Shown here piece by piece: positions 23,280-36,584 of a stretch of DNA of 64,000 nucleotides. Position 1 is the first letter of the stretch, and each line of letters opens with the position of its first letter. The position numbers and the translations under genes were made by a program. The stretch is from assembly GCF_023898315.1 (NCBI RefSeq), contig NC_064616.1, positions 543,917,602-543,981,601 on the forward strand, read 5' to 3'. Origin of the DNA: Schistocerca nitens. Its lineage: Eukaryota; Arthropoda; Insecta; Orthoptera; Acrididae. The notes below the pieces were generated by a model. The model was given only the letters and a program-made list of their open reading frames with translations. It was not told where the DNA came from and made no database searches.

Positions 23280-25735
23280 TTCCTTGGTTTCCCCAAACTC
23301 ATATGATACAGTGCTTAAACAGTTAAAAGAGAACTTGAGTCTGATTTCAGATAGATGCCACACTCATACATTATTGCTGGTGGTGACTTCAGTCTATCTT
23401 CGATAAATATTCCAAAATACATGTCTTAAGCCATAGGTAGGCATAAAACCTCATCCGAATTCGTTCTAAATACGTTCTTATAAAATTATTTTAAATCGTT
23501 AGCACTGCAGCCCACTCGAAGTGTAAATATTTGCGAGAACATTGACCTCTTAGCAAAAAATAATTCAGTGTAAATAGGCAGCATCATGACGAATACAGTC
23601 ATCAGTGACCACAAGGTTTTTAATGCGAGACTGATACTGTACCATCCATATACACCATAAATAAACGCATATAGAACCATTTAAAAATCTGAAAAAAAAA
23701 TCGGTTGAGGTCTTCCTAAGAGACCGTTCCCACTCCTTCCAATGGGAATATGTAATCGCAGACCAGATGAGATTTAAACTTAATGATATACTATCGATGG
23801 TTAACGTATACCAAATAAATTAAAAAGAGATAGTACTGATCCCCCATGATACACTAAACAGATCAGAACAATATTACCAAAGTAACGAAAAAAGCATACC
23901 ATATTTAAAACAACATAAAGCCGTCAAGATTGACGATTTTTTACGCAGTATCGAAATGTGGTGCGAACTTCAATAGGAGATGCTTTTAATATTTTTAGTA
24001 CCGAAAATCTGCCTCGAAATCTGGCAGAAAATCCATATTCATTCTAGTCGTACGTAAAGTACACCAGCGGAAAGACACAATCAATACCCTCACTGCTTGA
24101 TAACAATGGTGATGTTACAAACGACCGTGTCACTAAAGCAGGGTTACTAAATAAGGTTTTCCGAAATTCCTTCACCAAAGAAGACGAAGTAGACATTCCA
24201 GGATTCGATTCAAGAACATCAGCTAAGATGAATAACTTAGAAGTAGATATCCTCGGTTTGTCACAGCAGCTTATAACACTTAATAAAGGCAAGGCCTCTG
24301 GTCATGACTGTGTACCAATCAGGTTCCTCTCTGACTATGCTGATACAATAGCTCCATATTTAGCAAACATATGCAACCGATCGCTCGTTGAAAGATCCAT
24401 ACTAAATACTGGAAAGTTGCACAAGTAGCACCAATATCCAAGAAAGGACATACGAGTAATCCACCTAATTACAAACCCCGCCTGCATCGACTTTCAGTAG
24501 GATTTTGGAACATTCACTTTTTTCGAACATTGTGAGTCATTGCAAAGAAAACGATTTATTGACGAACAGTCAACAAGAATTTTGAAAATATCGTTCTTGT
24601 GAAACTCAGCTAGCTCTTAATTGTTACGAAGTAATGGGTGCTATTGTCAGGGGATGTCAAATTGATTCCATATTTTTAGATTTCCAGAAGCTTTTGACAC
24701 GGTACCTCATAAGTGACTTTTGATCAAATTACGTATCTATGGAGTATCGTCTCATTTGTGCAATTGGATTCGTGATTTAATATCAGAAAGATCACAGCTC
24801 ATAGTAACAGACGGAAAATCATCTAGTAAAACAGAAGTAATACCTGACGCTCGCCAAGGAAGAGTTACAGGCCATCGGCAGTTCCTGATGTACATAAACC
24901 ATTTAGGAGACCATCTGAGTAGCTCTCTTTGATTGTTTGCAGATGACGCAGTCATTTACCGTCTTATAATGTGAAGATCAAAACGAATTGAAAAACGATT
25001 TAGAAAGTTATCTGTATGGCAACTGACTCTAAATAACGAGAAGTGTGAAGCTATACATATGAGCACAAAAACGAATCAACTGAATTTCAGTTCCACGATA
25101 AATCACATAAATCTAAAGGCTGTAAATTCAATTAAACACTTAGGGATTAGAAGTACAAATAAATTAAACTGGAACGATCACATAGATAATATTGTACGTA
25201 AAGGAAGCCAAAGACAACGATTTATTGGCACAGCACAGAGAAAATGCAACAGTTCTACTAAAGAGCTTCCCTATACTTCGCTAGTACGTCATCTTCTGGA
25301 GTACTGCTGTGATGCTTGGGATTTGAATTAGATCGGGTCCACGAAGGACATCGAAAGAGTTCAAAGAAGGGCAGTTCATTTTGTACTGTCACGAAACAGA
25401 GGAGACAGTGCCCACGATATGATACATGAATTGGGGTTCAAGTCATTAAAACAAAGGCGTTTTCTTTGCGGCAGTATATTCTGATGAAATTGTAATCTAA
25501 AACTTTCTTTTCAGAGTGGGAAAACATTTTGTTGATCTCCACCTACATAGGCAGAAATGATCATCATAATAAAATAAGAGAAATCAGAGCTCGCACAGAA
25601 AGATATGATGGTTCGATTTTTCCGGCCGTTGTTCTAGAGTGGAACGGGAAAGAAACAGCTTGAAGGTTTCCCCATGAACCCTGTGTGAGGCACTTAATTG
25701 TGAATGTAGCGTGATCATGTAGATAGAGACGACGA
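23280..25735 (+). pseudogene. CR1/L2-like LINE, second degenerate copy
   Basis: Out-of-frame pieces preserve domain order. The endonuclease catalytic block IIAGGDFS is near 23373 and ISDHK near 23600. The RT approach GKASGHDCVPIRFLSDYA is near 24285, with IYGVSSHLCNWIRDLISERSQ near 24725, FADDA near 24935 and IKHLGIRSTNKLNWNDHI near 25130. The C-terminal block ends near 25600. The 3' end carries ATCATGTAGATAGAG, a decayed form of the GATGTA tail of the intact LINE. It is a distinct family from the LINE at 13.3 kb and is closest to the fragment at 62.0 kb. Confidence 0.8.
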
Positions 25736-25809
25736 AATAGATTGATTGGGCGAAATATAGAAAACAGACAGCACAATACCCACAAAGACGTGGTGAGTAG
25801 CGTGCAAAA

Positions 25810-27435
25810 CCAACTGGTGTGTCTACGTTGACATAAAAACGGAAGATGGGATAACCAGTGCGGTGAGAACGACAGCAGTCTCTTCTAGGCTCTGTTAACA
25901 CATTCGATTGCACAGAAACGGACACAAAGGTCACAAACGCAGAGGAGTAACTGAAATCTATTTACTCGAATTTATATCCACAAAAAAAGGAAACCTTCCC
26001 AGACGCGACCAGATTCAAAAGTCTTCAAAGCCAAATAAGTTTTTCCAAAACCCTATAAACGATTTCTGTCTCTTACGTCATAAATTAACATGTGTTACTG
26101 TGAAGTGAGTAAATATAAATTGTTAGAATTGTGGAGAATTGTATGAAACTCCATCCCAGGACACATTTTAATCATTATATCAGGCAGGGATCTATGTCTG
26201 CTTCCACCATATAGTCTATTGCTAAGCATTGGTTACTACTCCCAGTGTTTTATTCTAGGACCTGCTGCCATCAGGGCCTCCATCAGAAGTGGTCCTGTTT
26301 TATTTTCGAATCGCTGTATGGAGCCACTACCTGGTAAACTGATTCAATGCTCTACAACAATGTGCATGTCTCCATTAAGTTATGACTATCAGACGACGTA
26401 TTTATGAAATCAGGGACGCAAGCAACAGTGAGAGAATTTCTGAATCCATTCAGTACGTCATCTGGAGACAGGCTGAAATTAGAAATAGCGTTGGACGCAT
26501 ATGGAACGCTTTCCGCATTATTCTAACAATTACACGTCGACAGGAGCTCCTTTATGAATTTGTTGATGTTTCTGTACTAACTGCGGCTTTTGGTCTATGA
26601 AAACTTTAGTTTGATGGAAACTGGACCAACTTCAATGTGTCGACCGTTGTGGCCGAGCGGTTCTAGGCGCTTCAGTATGGAACCGCGCGACCGCCACGGT
26701 CGCACGTTCGAATCCTGCCTCGGGCATGGATGTGTGTGATGTCCTTAGGTTAGTTAGGTTTAAGTAGTTCTAAGTTCTAGGGGACTGATGACCTCAGATG
26801 TTATGTCCCATAGTGCTCAGAGCGATTTGAACCATTTTGAACCAACTTCAGGGTACTATGTGAAGGTGTGCATAGGCTCACGATCATTAACCTACTGGTC
26901 TTAGTATTATGGTTTTTCGGTAGGGAGTGGACTGCAAACTGAAATGATCGTTCATCGGACGCTCTGCGTTTTTATTGACAAATAATGCTGAGCGCCCGTG
27001 CACTAAATATTACGTGCATATGATCCATTTCGTTCTGTTGAGGTACATATAAAAACAGAAGAATAATGAACTGTATGCCAGTTAGGTCAGTCGATGCTAT
27101 GGGAATTAAGTAAGGAAAGGAGATGATAATAGTAGCAGAAGTGTTTTGCTATTTGGGCTGGAAAGTAAACAATGGCGGCAGAGGTAGGAAGGATATAAAA
27201 TTTAGAATGGCAATAGCAACAACACATTTTCGGAATAAGATACACACGGTAATTTTGAATATAAATTTGAGTGTTACGTAGTCTTTTCTGAAAGTATTTG
27301 TGAGCTTTCCTACCGTTATTTAATTGCATAGTTTGCTGCCTGTATACATAAACGTTAGCCCTACCAATGCTTTATGATCCGATCACAAAAATGAAAATTA
27401 CACTCTATAGGGTATTATTCAGTTTTCTACCTTTT
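25810..27435 (+). repeat. Dispersed repeat R2, copy 2
   Basis: Partner of 19010-20640 in opposite orientation. It begins about 75 bp beyond the LINE 3' end and carries its own SINE at 26635-26840, at a site where copy 1 has none. The function and class are unknown. Confidence 0.75.
26635..26840 (+). mobile_element. tRNA-derived SINE (type A)
   Basis: Near-complete copy whose 5' end is altered (CGACCGTTGTGGCC). The duplication ACCAACTTCA is at 26625-26634 and 26841-26850. It is inserted into R2 copy 2. Confidence 0.92.
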
Positions 27436-27439
27436 TTAG

Positions 27440-28990
27440 TCACATGGCCTCACAGAAAATCTGGAACGTGGAGAGCACTTTGTCTCGTTTTAGGCTGTAT
27501 GTCCGGATCCGATGATGCACTATTCCAAGAATTTCGTCAAAATATATGGCGTACGACTGGAAATGCTACAGGATCCGGGGATTTATTGATGCTCAAGCCT
27601 ATCCTGTTGTGTTCTGTCGCTCACCAATAATATTCATTATCTCACCCTCAAAGCCATCGATCATTGCACAGTTTTGTGTTACTGGCATCACTCTAGCGAT
27701 AAATCCACGACACAAGTGGCTGTTAATAGACTGAAGTTTTCTTCGGGAAAGCCAATAACTTGATAGGCTATTTCTAAATTCTGTCATCCAAGTTTTGATT
27801 TATAGTTCCCTGCCTAAAGAGTACATTTAAAATATCCTTTACGATAAAAAGTGTTTTTCTTCAAACGACCTCTCGCATCCGGACGCAGACCCGAAGGTAT
27901 ACTCGCTTCTCTTCGTACCGGATAGAACCGCGCTGTTGGACTGTGAATTTTCCCACACTACTTTCGCACCTTACGTTACTGTTAAATGCGTTTCGCCATT
28001 TGCAGTCACTCAGTTCCTGTTTTCAGATTATCTACTTCCAGTTTTATCGAAGCAAACTTATCAGTTTCAACGAACTGCATGGGCTTTCGTCACTTCTGAG
28101 TCTGGTCATGCTACTGATTTTGAATTCGATGTATAAATTATTTATTCGTGCCGTCGATGGTTTTTTACCTTTTTACATAATGAGGTATTAATTTTATCGT
28201 CTTTGGCCGGCCGGAGTGGCCGTGCGATTCTAGGCGCTATAGTCTGGAACCGCGTGGCCGCTACGGTCACACGTTCGAATCCTGCCTCGGGCATGGATGT
28301 GTGTGATGTCCTTAGGTTAGTTAGGCTTAAGTAGTTGTAAGTTCTATGGGACTGGTGACCTTATTAGTTAAGTCCCATAGTGCTCAGAGCCATTTGAACC
28401 AATTTTTTCTCGTCTTTCCCTGGCTGGTTTCACCCTTGGGTAGCCTATCTTCGCCGCTTTCTCTTGTTCTGGAGACTTCCTCGATGTATTTGTCGAAAGT
28501 GCTGCAGGAAGACTCGATTTCCTTTAGCTTGTTCATCTTCTCCCGGAACTGATTTCTGTCCTCGTTCGCTTCTTCCGTTTATGCCTCAGCTTTTACATCC
28601 ACTTCATCTGCCCTACGTCTACCTACTCCAGCTTTTTCATCTCTTTTCCTTATCGCTAGCTCTACCTACTGCAGCTTTTCTTCCTTTTCTTCTGCGCTAA
28701 CTTTGCCTGTCTCAGCTTTTGCGTCTCATTCATCTGCTTTCTAATGTCGTTTTACTTGCACCGCTATCACATCGTAACTCATAGTGACACGTCCCGCATA
28801 GCCCCAAATGTCAAGCTGCTTGACGTAACGTTTGTTTCACGTTCACCAACCAGACTACTCCCATTCCACTCACTAATCTGTTCACTCCCCTGCGTTGCAG
28901 GAATTGTAACAGTTGCTAGTCTTCCGTATCTACAGAACCTTTTTCCTAATTTCTCTTGATCCAGCATGACTTGAAATTTCCATGCTTTAA
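27440..28990 (-). pseudogene. Possible Gypsy gag remnant with charged coiled-coil
   Basis: Reverse-strand reading from an ATG near 28985 gives a short N-terminal segment and then, in pieces, a Lys/Glu-rich helical stretch (AEEKEEKLQ, AIRKRDEKAG, NKLKEIESS) between about 28700 and 28450. A SINE interrupts at 28205-28409, after which a 60-codon open piece (27787-27599) follows. The charge pattern resembles the coiled-coil part of orthopteran Gypsy Gag, but no diagnostic motif such as a zinc knuckle is visible. Repeat R1 copy 2 starts 370 bp upstream, as expected if R1 is the LTR. Confidence 0.4.
28205..28409 (+). mobile_element. tRNA-derived SINE (type A)
   Basis: Full-length copy with B box CGTTCGAATCC. 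TCGTCTTT is duplicated at 28197-28204 and 28410-28417. Confidence 0.9.
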
Positions 28991-29361
28991 AAGAATGTAA
29001 ATATAATCTACTGTTCAAGGAATAGACACTACAGAAAATACAATAAATGTATAAACACCCTACGCACATGAAATACATTCACACGCACTGAAGTCTATCC
29101 TCATTTGCAGCAAGATAATACAAGGAAAAAAAAGTGAAACACAGATGTTGAAGCTGCCACTACTGAAAAAGAATACAAACAAGCGAAGCGGTGACCGCAA
29201 AAGATCGCTACAACAATATTCGCCATTTCACCGTACTGTTTCTGACTGCAGTCATCAGGTCATTTCGGAGGTCTTTACGTTTATAGTCGGTATGAGAACA
29301 AACGTATGGGAACTTGGCAGTAGTGTGTGCAAAGAGCCTATCGCACTGAAATGCTATACGA

Positions 29362-30810
29362 GCTGGTAACTGATACACTCTATAATCTCAGTAGTGTGGT
29401 AAATGCACATGAGAGCAATTCTCATTAATATTTGATGATGCAAATGAAGTAAATTTCCTTCATCACTCATCAAATTTTCCATGCTGTGGCGCCTATTTTA
29501 CATTGGAATGCCGCCACAGTGTGAGCACCATGTAGCTATGCAGAATAAATCGGACATTATTATACTTTAATTAGGGTCACTTGACCAGGACTGGTGTAGG
29601 ACGGAAGAGAACACAATCCTATGCTTTAACCTACGAGTTCACTTTCTCAAGTTAGTATCACAACTAAATGACATACATTTTATTATTTTAAACAATAGAT
29701 GAATATCAATTCGTTTGATCATGAGAGAGAGTACTTCTTTCTTGAAGCCCCAACTTAAGTATTATGTAATGGCGAAGGAGTATCTCAAAATGTTTTTAAC
29801 AAAGTCAGTTCCACAACGGTATATACTTTGATGTACACAGAAGTACAAAATTGACTAAGTGAACTTGAATTGGAACACAATGTACTGGGACGTACCCCAA
29901 ACGAAATAAAATATATTTACTGAACTGCGAGTTGCTTTAGTTGTCTGTGCAGCTCGGAAACGAAAGTTAAAAAGTGGATCGATGATCGAAATAAGTGAAA
30001 CGAAAGAATAAGCAAAACAACTTGGAGAATAGAGCTCGCAAATTGTGAGCTGATCAGAGCGAAGGCAGTGCTAACACTAAAAGTGACGTTAACTCTACCT
30101 CAGCCAAGTCCCCCAGATTTGATTGGTCACCTGTAATTACATGTACCTCATGGCCACGTTTTACCGCATTATCTCCGTAGTCTCCTCTACCTTCCTATCC
30201 ATCCCCGAAAACCGACGATTTGGGAGGGGTTGGGGCATTCACCACAGTCATGTGTAAGAATTTCCCTGAATATACCAAAAACCAGTTCAAGCCTGCTGCA
30301 ACTTCTGGTTCCTAGCTTGTTCTATGCCACTTAACTAACCGGAGGGTGGTACACTGCATTTGCTGTATCGTCACTAATTGGCTCAGACATTCATGTCATA
30401 GCGCTGATGCCATGTAGTCACCTGAATGGTTGGTAAACATCCGTTTTGAAAGTGTCACAAATTTTCCCACACTGGAAACGCAAAATGACTGTTTGGCGTG
30501 TTTGCATTAGCCACTAGGAAGGGCAGATACGCCGGGACCTCAGGCCCATGCCCACATGTGGACAATGGAACCAGGCTACCCTATCGGCCGAGTAATTCTG
30601 TGAATCTATAGCCTAACAGTGGTTTTAAACCATTATATATTCAGAGCTCTCAGTCCACCCAGACTTCTTGCCACACGTCCGCTCTGGTTAGCTTCCGGGA
30701 TGAGAAAATTAAGAATCACACTCCAGAAAGCGCTAGATGTGTGTTTCTCTATAGCAATGTTAGAATTATACAGCTTCGAAATTTAATCAGAATAGCAAAA
30801 AATATGTCAG
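29362..30810. repeat. Dispersed repeat R1, copy 2
   Basis: Colinear with 10815-12262 and in the same orientation. It contains the same AATTCTCATTAAT block, a GATTTGGGAGGGG block aligned with the GAATTTGAGGGGGG block of copy 1, and GTATCGTCACTAATTGGC. It lies upstream, in minus-strand terms, of a gag-like remnant. Confidence 0.7.
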
Positions 30811-32050
30811 TGTACTGTCACAATTTCTTGAAGAGACAGTGCTTGTTTATATGGACATTGCGACAGGATTTTGGGCTCTCCGCCAGGTGTGAAAGATCGC
30901 TCCAGGTAAATAGCCACCCTATTCCTTGATATTTCTTATAGGGTGCCAGCGAAACCCATTATAACACTGAACGAGCTCAGGGGGTATTCATATAGAGAAC
31001 TGTCAATACAGTTCCTCTTGCTATCACCCTAACAAATTATTTCATGAAGACAGTGAATATATTTCGTCATCTTTGCTCGAGCAACCACCTACAAATTCCA
31101 ACTCATGATTGTCCATCACGAGGACTGAAATGAGAATGGGAGCACGAAACATATGTTTAGATGTAAGTTTGATTTGAGTGAGGGGAGGGGGCCTAATTTT
31201 TATTATACTTCCATTTTAGAACAAGGCTATTGCTCATCCATTTTGCACTTCGACTGTACAGTAGAATGCATGTTTGTGTTTGAACGGAAGGCCCAAAAAA
31301 TTTATGATTCACTCACCTTTTGCCACGGTTCCACTTTGAGGAAAAATTAAAAAGATTGAATTGTGTCGGTAGTTTGTAAGCAGAGGGAAAGAGAAAGTAT
31401 TGTGCTTCTAGGAGCCTCGGAATGTTTCAGATTAGGTGGTAGCTGACTGAGGCGAATGACATAACAGGGGGCGTGGGGGCGTGGCATCATATGTGAGGTT
31501 AATCTTCCAAGGGAAGGGACGTCGCGTATCCCATACCTTGCCACGCCGAAACGAGCTGTGAACGCTATGATGACAACAACCTGTGCATTTTTGTCTGCGG
31601 CGATCGATTTAGTCACTGTCAGCTAGTTCCTTATGCATATTATTGTCACACACAAAGACTTACGCATATATACATGTCTTTCTTGGTTTGTTACTCCCCG
31701 GACACACACAACATTACATGCAGGGAGACTTGAATAAATGAATTATGGCAAATGTAGTTAATTTTGGTGCTGTATGTTCTCAGTTTATATAGCAAGTAAA
31801 TATTTCTATTTATGTTGTACATGTGACTGGTCGAATAAGGCATCACTACTAACATATTTTGTATATTTACTTAAGTAAACAAACTTGTTTAATTTTTACA
31901 GCATTCACGTGTTCAAGTAATTTGAAACTCTGTCTTGGTAGATTTTGTTGCATGAGGTTATCTACTTTTTAACTCCTCATTGTAAGTAGGTCATGTAATA
32001 TACGGGCTAAAGATATTATCATATTAATTTTTAACTGATTGTGGGACGCA
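30811..32050. other. No recognised feature
   Basis: Unassigned sequence. The 89-codon reverse ORF at 31347-31616 has no family resemblance that I can name. Confidence 0.4.
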
Positions 32051-32062
32051 GAGTAAAAAAAT

Positions 32063-35000
32063 TTACACTTTTTCAATTTTTTTTATCAGTGAATGGGAGG
32101 CAGAATGCCGCGGTGAAAGGAAACGAACATTAGTTTCATTAAGAATGAACTGAAACTGACTGTCATGAGAGTTGTTGTTGCCAAAATAACGATTAAATTG
32201 TAGATTATTCCCTTCATGTTTGTGAAAATATCGTTGTTGTTGACAGTTTCGATGTGACTGGGACCATTCGTTTTTGTGGGAGAGGTTATTCCCTTGCGGT
32301 TGCGTAAAATTACTCGACTGGGCTGTACTGTTAAAGCTGGGCGGTGGCAGATCGACCTTCGGTTGTGCTTGTCGACAGTATTGTTGTTGGATATTTCCGG
32401 GCTGCTGCGGCTGCGGCAAGAATTTCGGTTGGAAACTGCGCTTGTTGTCGTCAAAATTCTGGTATAGTGGATGCTGCTGAATATACTGTTTGTCAAAATC
32501 TTGTCTCTTATTAAAATGTTCATGAAAATCACTATCGGAACCAAATATTTTATTTCTCTTGCTATGGAATGGGCGGGATTGCTCGTTGTAACCGAATGAG
32601 TTGTTACCTTGATTGGTGTTATGAAAGCTTCTATTGACAAATGTGTAGTCCGATAGCTCAATTTCTAATAATTGTAAGAAGTCCCAGAAAGCTAAAACGC
32701 TTACCTTTTGCTGTCCCGTGAGAAGGGAAATTCGTAATGAGCGCGGAAATTTTTTAGATGCGTAATTCTATGAGCGCAGATTGACTATACGTTTCGATCA
32801 GGTACTGGTTTCGTTGAACCATATATTAAAAAAACTTGGTGACATTTGGAAAACTGGAGTGTTCAAAATTGGGTAAACTAATTAGCTGGTCTTTAATGCC
32901 TATCTGAGTCGTTTCCGACCATTATGCAGAGAGAAACATATTTTGAAACACTTCGACGGAGTGACATTGCCTTGCTACGGGTCTCATACGCATCGAAGGT
33001 TCTCCCTCTAAAAAGCTACAGATAAATTCGAGCATGTATGTCACTGGCCAGTTTGGTGGCAGTGAAAATGAAAATTGCTGCACCATATCCAGGGGATGCA
33101 TATCTGCGCGGTTATTTCTAAATACCTTGAATTTCTTTACAGATTGGAAATGTTGATTGTCGAATGCTTCGCGTTGTAGATTTTGCGACGGTTCAACGGC
33201 GTAAAAGAACTGATTGTGAGATGATTGGCTTGTATCAAAGTCACACTCTCTTTGTAGTCTGCTTATATTACTGTGAGGCTGAAAAGTAGGTGACTGTTGC
33301 TGTTGCTCGTTAGTTTGAAACTGATTACGTGTAGAAAATGATCTAGCAGTGTCTACTTCCTGATGTAAACTGTTAACTTTCCTATGTGGCGAACTGTTAT
33401 GTGCACCTACCTGTTTTAATGTTTGCTTGCATGTGCTGATATTCTTGAGATTCAGCGAACGGAATGGGGGCTGTGTCGTCTGATTTATTTTCGGTTTGAT
33501 TTTCAAGTCTTTCTAATCTTGCCGATAGCTCATCACATTTTTCCGTGAGCGTAAGAATGTGTGTGGAGTTGTTTCCATCCAAAGCGTCGAATTCCTTCTG
33601 TAGTTTACGTGTAGTTTTGTTCATCTTTTTTTATTCTACTTTAATTGTGTCAGCGCCCTGCACCAGCTCTATTTGTTCAATACGGGAGCTTGCCGATTCA
33701 GTGTCATCCCTACGCTTTTCTTTAACTTTTTGGATTCGTGCGTTAACAGTGGTTTTGAAATCAGTTACATCTTTCTGTATCTGGTTCTGTGAGTGTTTTA
33801 CTCTGTTAACCTCGTTTGTAACGGAATTTATACTAGGGTCAACATTGGTTGTATGACTAGTGAGCAACTGCTGTTCTACTTCCTGTCGCTGTAGTGCAGA
33901 TGACTGTAAAAAATGATTGTTTTCGTTAGTGTGTTTACGCTGGATGTCTTGGTATCACTAGTTCGAGGTCTCAGTGCGAGCTTTAAAAAATGGTTCAAAT
34001 GGCTCTAAGCACTATGGAATTTAACATGTGAGGTCATCAGTCCCCTAGCCTTAGAACTACTTAAACCTAGCTAACCTAAAGACATCACACACATCCATGC
34101 CCGAGGCAGAATTCGAACCTGCGACCGCAGCAGCAGTGCGGTTCCGGACTGAAGCGCCTAGCACCGCACGGCCGTAGCAGCCGGCTAGTATGAACTTTAA
34201 GACGTGCTTCTAATCGAGTGTCTTGTTGATCTATTCTTTTGTTAACTGATTGGATTTCATCTGTAAGCTTTTCATAGGTGTCGCTACACTGACATCTTAC
34301 AGCATTAATGTCATCTCTCAAGGGTTTGACACTGTCTGCGCATTGCCTGGCTATAGCTTCAGTTTTATCGTGAAGACGTTTCTCACTGGCCTCAATGTCT
34401 GTATCTACCTTTTTGAAACGGTTATCAGTCGTTTCTGTATATGATTTCAGCTCGCCACGTATGGTTGAAAATTGTTCATTGAGCTGAGTGGTCGTGTCAA
34501 CTTCTATTTCTCGTAAGCTGGAAAACTGTTCATTGAACTGAGTGGTGGTGTCAACAACTGGAATTTCTTGTATAGTGGAAAATTGTTCAACATTTTTAGT
34601 AATGTTAGTTCATTGAAATGATCAGTTTTTTATTCTGTTTAACAATCATTTGCATGAGAATTTGAAGCATCGCTTCCGTATCCTTTTCAGATGATGCGTC
34701 GGATGTTACCTGTGATGTGTTTTGTGGTGTAGAGACATGACCTACAACCATGGACGTCTCGTTTGTTGTATTATCTGCACAACTGCAGTTAATAAAATCA
34801 GACGATTTTCCAAGAACAGACTGAGCACCTAGCACTGTTTTTTCCTCTGACATACTACTGGCGATCACACCAACTGTGTGAAAAGTAGGCAAATCACCGA
34901 CCTCCGTCGGTAAACAATCAAGTTCTGAATTGCGCACATCAGCCATGTGCAGATCAGCGGCGTCCGCAATACCGGACTCTACCATCTGATTACTAGTCAA

Positions 35001-35215
35001 ATTATTCGGTGAAATAATAGTGTCAGGAATTTGTTCATTATTTTTGGAAACTGAACTCAAGTTTTCTGTGGTGCTTTGCAACTGTTGTGCCGCAAAACGG
35101 TCACTATCATAGTCAACATTGTTGTTAAAAAGTCGGAAAATCGTCTATTTAGGTGTCTCTAATTGTAAAATGACGCATCGTCACCTCGACACTTTTGCGT
35201 GGCATCGTAAAACAA
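32063..35215 (-). pseudogene. LTR-retrotransposon gag, degenerate, pol missing
   Basis: Reverse-strand gag begins at an ATG at 35213-35215 (MPRKSVEV). It has an early stop and frameshift, then a polar segment (35081-34605). A long heptad-rich coiled coil (34600-33400) is split by a SINE at 33987-34185. A Gln/Asn-rich linker follows, then a capsid-like block (DMVQQFSFSLPPNWPVTYML, FLEGEPSMRMRPVARQC) around 33130-32940, and a Gln/Asn/His-rich C-terminus ending at 32063. No zinc knuckle, protease or RT follows, so the element is truncated at its 3' side. The long coiled coil before the capsid is distinctive for this family. Confidence 0.65.
33987..34185 (-). mobile_element. tRNA-derived SINE (type A), inverted
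   Basis: Reverse-strand copy; the complement of the B box reads GAATTCGAACC. Imperfect flanking duplications end in AGCTTTAA (33979-33986) and AACTTTAA (34193-34200). It interrupts the coiled-coil part of the gag remnant. Confidence 0.88.
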
Positions 35216-35229
35216 ATACAGAGCACAAA

Positions 35230-35914
35230 TCCATAGACAAATGTTCAACACTCACTCAATGAAAAAAAAAAGAAAAAAAAGAAGAACAAGGCGGAGCACA
35301 AGAATCCCGATGAACTGTAGAATAATTTTATACAAGGTAGTAAACTACGTAGTGCGAAAAAATTTAACTACTATTATTGCTACAGAGAGCTTAAGAGAAC
35401 AGAATATATTTATCTGACTATTTTAATATCAAAGATTCCACAAAGCGAACGACTGGGAGAGCTGTCACCAAGCTTAACGTTCCTTTATAATAATGAAATA
35501 ATAAACTTAATGATTACATTGAAGGAAGTCAGATCGTTGGAATGGATTTAGAACTCGAATTGTCGTGTTGCGGGGTGTTACTGTAGGTGGTGTAAGTGCT
35601 CGGTGTTATTGTTAGCAGAACTTTACACGAATCGATTGGGCAATGCTACTCCCTGTACCAATAATGAAATACAGTCACTCCAGAATACATTCAGCCCCTT
35701 AGGCACTGAATCACCTGGCCCTATTCAAAACTGACAACTTTGCCTCTCTGCACATAACAAGTAAATTAAATTGTCTTACCTCTAAAGCAGCAACCGTGGA
35801 ACGCGCTATATTCTTGTCTCTCACAAAAATATGAATGCCACCTAAAGTAAAATTTTGTGTCAACCGATTCCCTGTTGTATACCTACCATATTCTTGTAAG
35901 GTTACTGTCCCACA
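35230..35914 (-). repeat. Probable 5' LTR of the gag element
   Basis: Read on the minus strand, the region starts TGTGGGACAG at 35914, a typical LTR beginning, and lies directly upstream of the gag start at 35215. A homopolymer-rich stretch (35260-35285) lies near its inner end. The exact inner boundary and the primer-binding site are not resolved, and no second LTR exists in the window to confirm it. Confidence 0.45.
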
Positions 35915-36429
35915 AATTTGTTTAATATGCGAAGTGACATGGAAGACTTAGCCAGAACTGTTACGGGAAAGTACAATGTGTTTTTTGTCGAAATATGATA
36001 TAAAACGATATTGTGAACAACTCTACAGTAACCGTATCCCCGAATCTTTACAGAATTGATCTCCTACCTCCCCCTCCCTCCTCCTCCCAAGAAAAAGCTT
36101 CAGGTGCCGCATTACTTTACAGGTCAGTTAATCTCTTTTGTATTTAACATTAGGCATGCAATCAGGAAGCAGGCAGAAAGGATTGAAAGTCTGTTAAAAG
36201 TATTTTTGGAAGTCGCTAACTACTCTCATTAAGAAACACTAAAAGAATATGGCTTGGGTAATGTGCACCCCATTTTAAGCGAAAGAGTCTCTATGTTTAT
36301 GGCGTCATATCTCCTGAAATATGTGTTGTATAATGACATCAATTAACAGATACCTTTAGTGATATCTGTAGGTACTCCGTCTACGAAGTATTATGCGATT
36401 AGAATGAGTAGGATACAAGTAAAAAATTA
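35915..36429. other. No coding feature; short match to family X flank
   Basis: 36299-36332 (GGCGTCATATCTCCTGAAAT and flanks) resembles 38410-38440, suggesting a shared decayed repeat. Nothing else was recognised. Confidence 0.35.
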
Positions 36430-36553
36430 AAACGCAATGTCATGAAACTCAGTCTCTGAGAGGAGAGAATCTCTGACCAGGCCAAGAATCCAACTTGAGA
36501 CTACCACATGGCAGTCCGATGCACTAACCACTCAGTTAGTGGGCCAGACATTT
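36430..36553 (-). mobile_element. tRNA-derived SINE remnant (type E)
   Basis: The reverse strand shows a tRNA-like segment with A box TAACTGAGTGGTTAG, an anticodon-arm-like region, and a decayed B box (AGTTGGATTCT). TGGTCAGAGATTCTCTCC follows, similar to the TGGTCAGGGAT that follows the head of the SINE at 4386. It could instead be a tRNA pseudogene, but the following sequence favours a SINE. Confidence 0.5.
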
Positions 36554-36584
36554 TCCGTGTATACGTTCAGTTGTCTTATGCGCT

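Noticed and set aside
36478-36553. Functional tRNA gene on the minus strand
   Set aside because: The B box is mutated, no acceptor stem closes, and SINE-like sequence follows.
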